Source: JABFRZ01 sp964631945 (GTDB lineage Bacteria > Planctomycetota > UBA1135 > GCA-002686595). From it: 64,000 nucleotides of DNA. Below, piece by piece: positions 61,821 through 64,000 of this stretch. A program made the position numbers and the translations under genes. The notes under the pieces are model-generated. The model made no database searches and had not been told where the DNA came from. It worked only from the letters and a program-made list of their open reading frames with translations. Each line of letters opens with the position of its first letter. Position 1 is the stretch's first letter. The stretch lies in contig CAZWAY010000026.1 in the NCBI GenBank assembly GCA_964631945.1, positions 1-64,000 on the forward strand, in the 5' to 3' direction.

Positions 61821-64000
61821 CTACCGTCCCCGCGCGCGTGTCCGCAGTTCGACCGTGACGGGGAACTGGCCGACGGACTGGTTCCCCGAGGCGTCCGTGG
61901 CGGTGCAGGTGACGAGCGTCGTCCCCCGCGCGAAGAAGCTGCCCGAGGCCGGCACGCACACGACCGCGGGCGACGGATCTTGGTCGTCGCTGGCCGTGAC
62001 GGTGAAGCTCACGAGCTCGCCGGGCGCGCTGCCCGGGCGCTCGGCCGCCCGCACCGATGCGGGCATGGACAGGCTCGGCGCGACCGTGTCCGGACAGCCC
62101 CACTTGGCGAGGTTGGAGTCGCCCGAGTCGAGCATGCGGACGAAGGCACCGCCCGCGTACAGCGCAGGAGCGCTGCCGTCGTCGAACGCCGCCAGGGCGT
62201 TGACGTTCGTCTGGACGGTGCCGACTTGGGGTGCCCCGCTCCCGAGGGCCGACCAGCTCGAGCCGTTCCAGCGGGCGATGCGAGACACCACCGGACCTCC
62301 TCCCACGCTCTCGAATGCGCCTCCGGCGTAGAGCGCAAGACCGCTGCCGTCGTCGTACTTCGCAAGGGCATACACAGGGCCGGTCAGCCCGAGACCCAGG
62401 TTGGACCAGGTCGTGCCGTCCCAGCGCTTGATCCCGTTCCCGAACGAGCCTCCGGCGTAGAGCGCAGCGCCACCGCCCAGATCGTCGGCCAGGAGAACCG
62501 AGACTGCGCCACCGGGACCACTTCCCAGCGTCGACCACGTCGAGCCGTTCCACTTCGCGAGATACCGCAGCCCTCCACCGTTGTCGAAGCTCCCTCCGGC
62601 GTAGAGCGCGGGACCTCCGCCGTCGTCGTACACGGCCAGGGCCAGGACCGCTCCGAGGCCCGTGAGGGTTCCCAGTTCCGACCAGCTCGAGCCATTCCAT
62701 TTCGCGACCCGGCGCGTGAACTGGCCGCCAGCGTAGAGCGCTGGCCCACCGCCGTCGTCGAAGACCGCCAGTGCAAACACCGTGGTGGACAGTCCGCTGC
62801 CGAGCGCGGTCCAGGCCGAACCGTTCCACTTCGCGACCCTGCTGGCCAGCGCCCCCCCCGCCTTCCCGAAGTCGCCGCCCGCATAGAGTGCCGGACCGCT
62901 GCCGTCGTCGAACACCAACAGCGCATGGACATGGCCTCCGCCTGCTTCGACTCCGCTGCCGAGGGCCGACCAGCTCGTGCCGTCCCACTTGGCGATGCCC
63001 TTCCCTTCCACGCCCATCGGGAACGAGTAGAAGTTCTCGTTCGTATCCGCCGCGACGTACAGCGCCGGGCCGCTGCCGTCGTCGAACACGGCCAGGGCTC
63101 GAACCGTCGCGATCAGGCCCGCGCCGAGCGTCGACCAGCTGGAACCGCTCCACTTCGCGATGCCATTTGCCGTCAGGTTCTCGGCCTTGACGAAGGAGCC
63201 GCCCGCGAAGAGGGCTGGACCACTGCCGTCGTCATACACGGCAAGAGCAGCGACCGAAGTGTTGAGCTCGCCCTGATAGCCGCCCACCTGCGACCAATTC
63301 GACCCGTCCCATTTCTCGACGAGGGTCGCGGTCAGACCGCCGGCGGCCGCAAAGGGTCCTCCGGCGTAGAGCGCCGGACCGCTGCCATCGTCGTACACCG
63401 CCAGGGCCCAGGCGGACGCAGGGATCCCGCTCCCGAGTACCGACCAGCTCGAGCCATCCCAGCGGGCGATCCGGCTCGCCGGCACGCCGCCAGCGGTCGT
63501 GAACGACCCCGCTGCGTAGAGTTCGGGTCCGGTGCCATCGTCGAACACGGCCAGCGTGCGAACGAGGTTGTTGGTGCCGCTGCCGAGGGGCGACCAGCTC
63601 GAACCGTTCCACTTGGCGATGTGAGATGCCCCCGCTCCGCCTGCCGTGCCAAAACGGCCGCCCGCGTAGAGCGCCGGACCGCCGCCATCGTCGAACACGG
63701 CCAGGGCGTTGACTTCGTAGGTCGAGGGGCCGAAGGCCACTCCTCCTCCCACCGTCGACCAGCTCGACCCATCGAACTTCGCAACTCCCCCCGTGAAGCG
63801 GCCGCCCGCGTACAGCCTCGGACCCCGGCCGTCGTCGTATACCGCCAGGGCCTGAACCCTGTCGTTCAGGCTCGTGGCGGGACTCGTGAGGGCGGACCAA
63901 CTCGACCCGTTCCACCTGGCGACCCGAGTTGCCGGCGCAGCACCCGCGACTGTGAAGTTGCCTCCGGCATAGAGCTTCGGGCCGCTGCCATCGTCGAACA
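61821..64000 (-). CDS. Large secreted repeat protein with C-terminal HYR domain (5'-partial)
   Basis: The frame is open to the right edge, so the N-terminus lies outside the window. The visible 726 residues contain 13 tandem repeats of about 40-55 residues built on ALAVFDDGSGPALYAGG ... IAKWNGSSWSALGSG, a propeller/kelch-like pattern with a DDG turn. The last repeat is followed by a hyaline-repeat (HYR) domain (DTVAPSLSMPASVR ... LVTCTATDASGNQSVGQFPV). No membrane anchor or sorting signal follows; the end is basic (RTRARGR). A secreted or cell-surface display protein is likely. Copies differ from each other, so the repeats are old rather than freshly amplified. Confidence 0.9.
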   Translation of the reverse strand, partial: FDDGSGPKLYAGGNFTVAGAAPATRVARWNGSSWSALTSPATSLNDRVQALAVYDDGRGPRLYAGGRFTGGVAKFDGSSWSTVGGGVAFGPSTYEVNALAVFDDGGGPALYAGGRFGTAGGAGASHIAKWNGSSWSPLGSGTNNLVRTLAVFDDGTGPELYAAGSFTTAGGVPASRIARWDGSSWSVLGSGIPASAWALAVYDDGSGPALYAGGPFAAAGGLTATLVEKWDGSNWSQVGGYQGELNTSVAALAVYDDGSGPALFAGGSFVKAENLTANGIAKWSGSSWSTLGAGLIATVRALAVFDDGSGPALYVAADTNENFYSFPMGVEGKGIAKWDGTSWSALGSGVEAGGGHVHALLVFDDGSGPALYAGGDFGKAGGALASRVAKWNGSAWTALGSGLSTTVFALAVFDDGGGPALYAGGQFTRRVAKWNGSSWSELGTLTGLGAVLALAVYDDGGGPALYAGGSFDNGGGLRYLAKWNGSTWSTLGSGPGGAVSVLLADDLGGGAALYAGGSFGNGIKRWDGTTWSNLGLGLTGPVYALAKYDDGSGLALYAGGAFESVGGGPVVSRIARWNGSSWSALGSGAPQVGTVQTNVNALAAFDDGSAPALYAGGAFVRMLDSGDSNLAKWGCPDTVAPSLSMPASVRAAERPGSAPGELVSFTVTASDDQDPSPAVVCVPASGSFFARGTTLVTCTATDASGNQSVGQFPVTVELRTRARGR

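Noticed and set aside
61821..64000. Regular repeats as a CRISPR array
   Set aside because: The repeats are coding, in frame, about 130-150 bp long and divergent; there are no short identical repeats with unique spacers.

Overview
The window is extremely GC-rich bacterial chromosome, densely packed with genes on both strands. Several gene types point to a planctomycete (Planctomycetota): an ECF sigma factor paired with a serine/threonine kinase carrying WD40 repeats, a PVC-type sorbosone-dehydrogenase/HEAT/cytochrome c protein, a CRTAC1-type FG-GAP/ASPIC protein, Tat-exported TIM-barrel sugar isomerases beside Gfo/Idh/MocA oxidoreductases, and very large secreted proteins. This assignment is inferred from gene content. 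No rRNA, tRNA, CRISPR array, IS element or phage gene was seen.

Layout. 1-2.1 kb: a frameshifted unknown gene, a membrane-anchored unknown and DNA-3-methyladenine glycosylase I. 2.4-10.4 kb: a copper-handling run (multicopper oxidase, CusB-like adaptor with a metal-binding N-terminus, CusA-like RND pump) followed at once by an anchored protein with carboxypeptidase-regulatory-like domains. 10.5-19.4 kb: an oxidoreductase, a thioredoxin-like/helical-toroid protein, an atypical metallophosphoesterase running into an orphan hicB, a decayed FAD monooxygenase, an esterase, a hydroxypyruvate-isomerase-like protein and a DEAD-box helicase. 19.6-27.4 kb: a 1170-residue multi-domain surface protein, a putative outer-membrane barrel, a D-threonine-aldolase-like PLP enzyme and a DUF5060-type glycosidase.

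27.35-36.1 kb is the most coherent functional block. Seven tightly overlapping minus-strand genes (DUF1295, coclaurine-N-methyltransferase/CFA-like methyltransferase, fatty-acid desaturase, FAD amine oxidase, DUF1365, CFA synthase, DUF2878) form a lipid-modification operon. Divergent from it is a three-gene translationally coupled operon: an ECF sigma factor, a 78-residue protein resembling the core of an anti-sigma factor, and a free-standing cobalamin-binding protein with the W-x9-EH and DxHxxG motifs of CarH-type light sensors but no MerR DNA-binding domain. I read this as a candidate B12-based light or photo-oxidative-stress switch that controls membrane lipid chemistry.

36-55 kb: a small coiled-coil protein, a secreted metalloprotease with a clear intrinsic terminator, the PVC-type dehydrogenase, the ECF/kinase pair, a sugar isomerase/oxidoreductase cluster, an exported alpha/beta hydrolase, a PafA-like phosphatase, and a lipoprotein plus a CxxC metal-binding protein. 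55-64 kb: a two-cluster ferredoxin, an M28 lipoprotein peptidase, a CRTAC1 protein, then a B12-binding radical SAM enzyme whose C-terminus is a PqqD-like peptide-recognition domain, followed 32 bp later by a gene for a 53-residue Lys/Pro/Glu-rich peptide. That pair is the second strong candidate for an undescribed system (a RiPP-type peptide modification locus). The window ends inside a large secreted protein with 13 propeller-like repeats and an HYR domain. Three copies of a GC-rich intergenic repeat, two of them palindromic, lie after gene ends at about 23.1, 45.75 and 59.2 kb.
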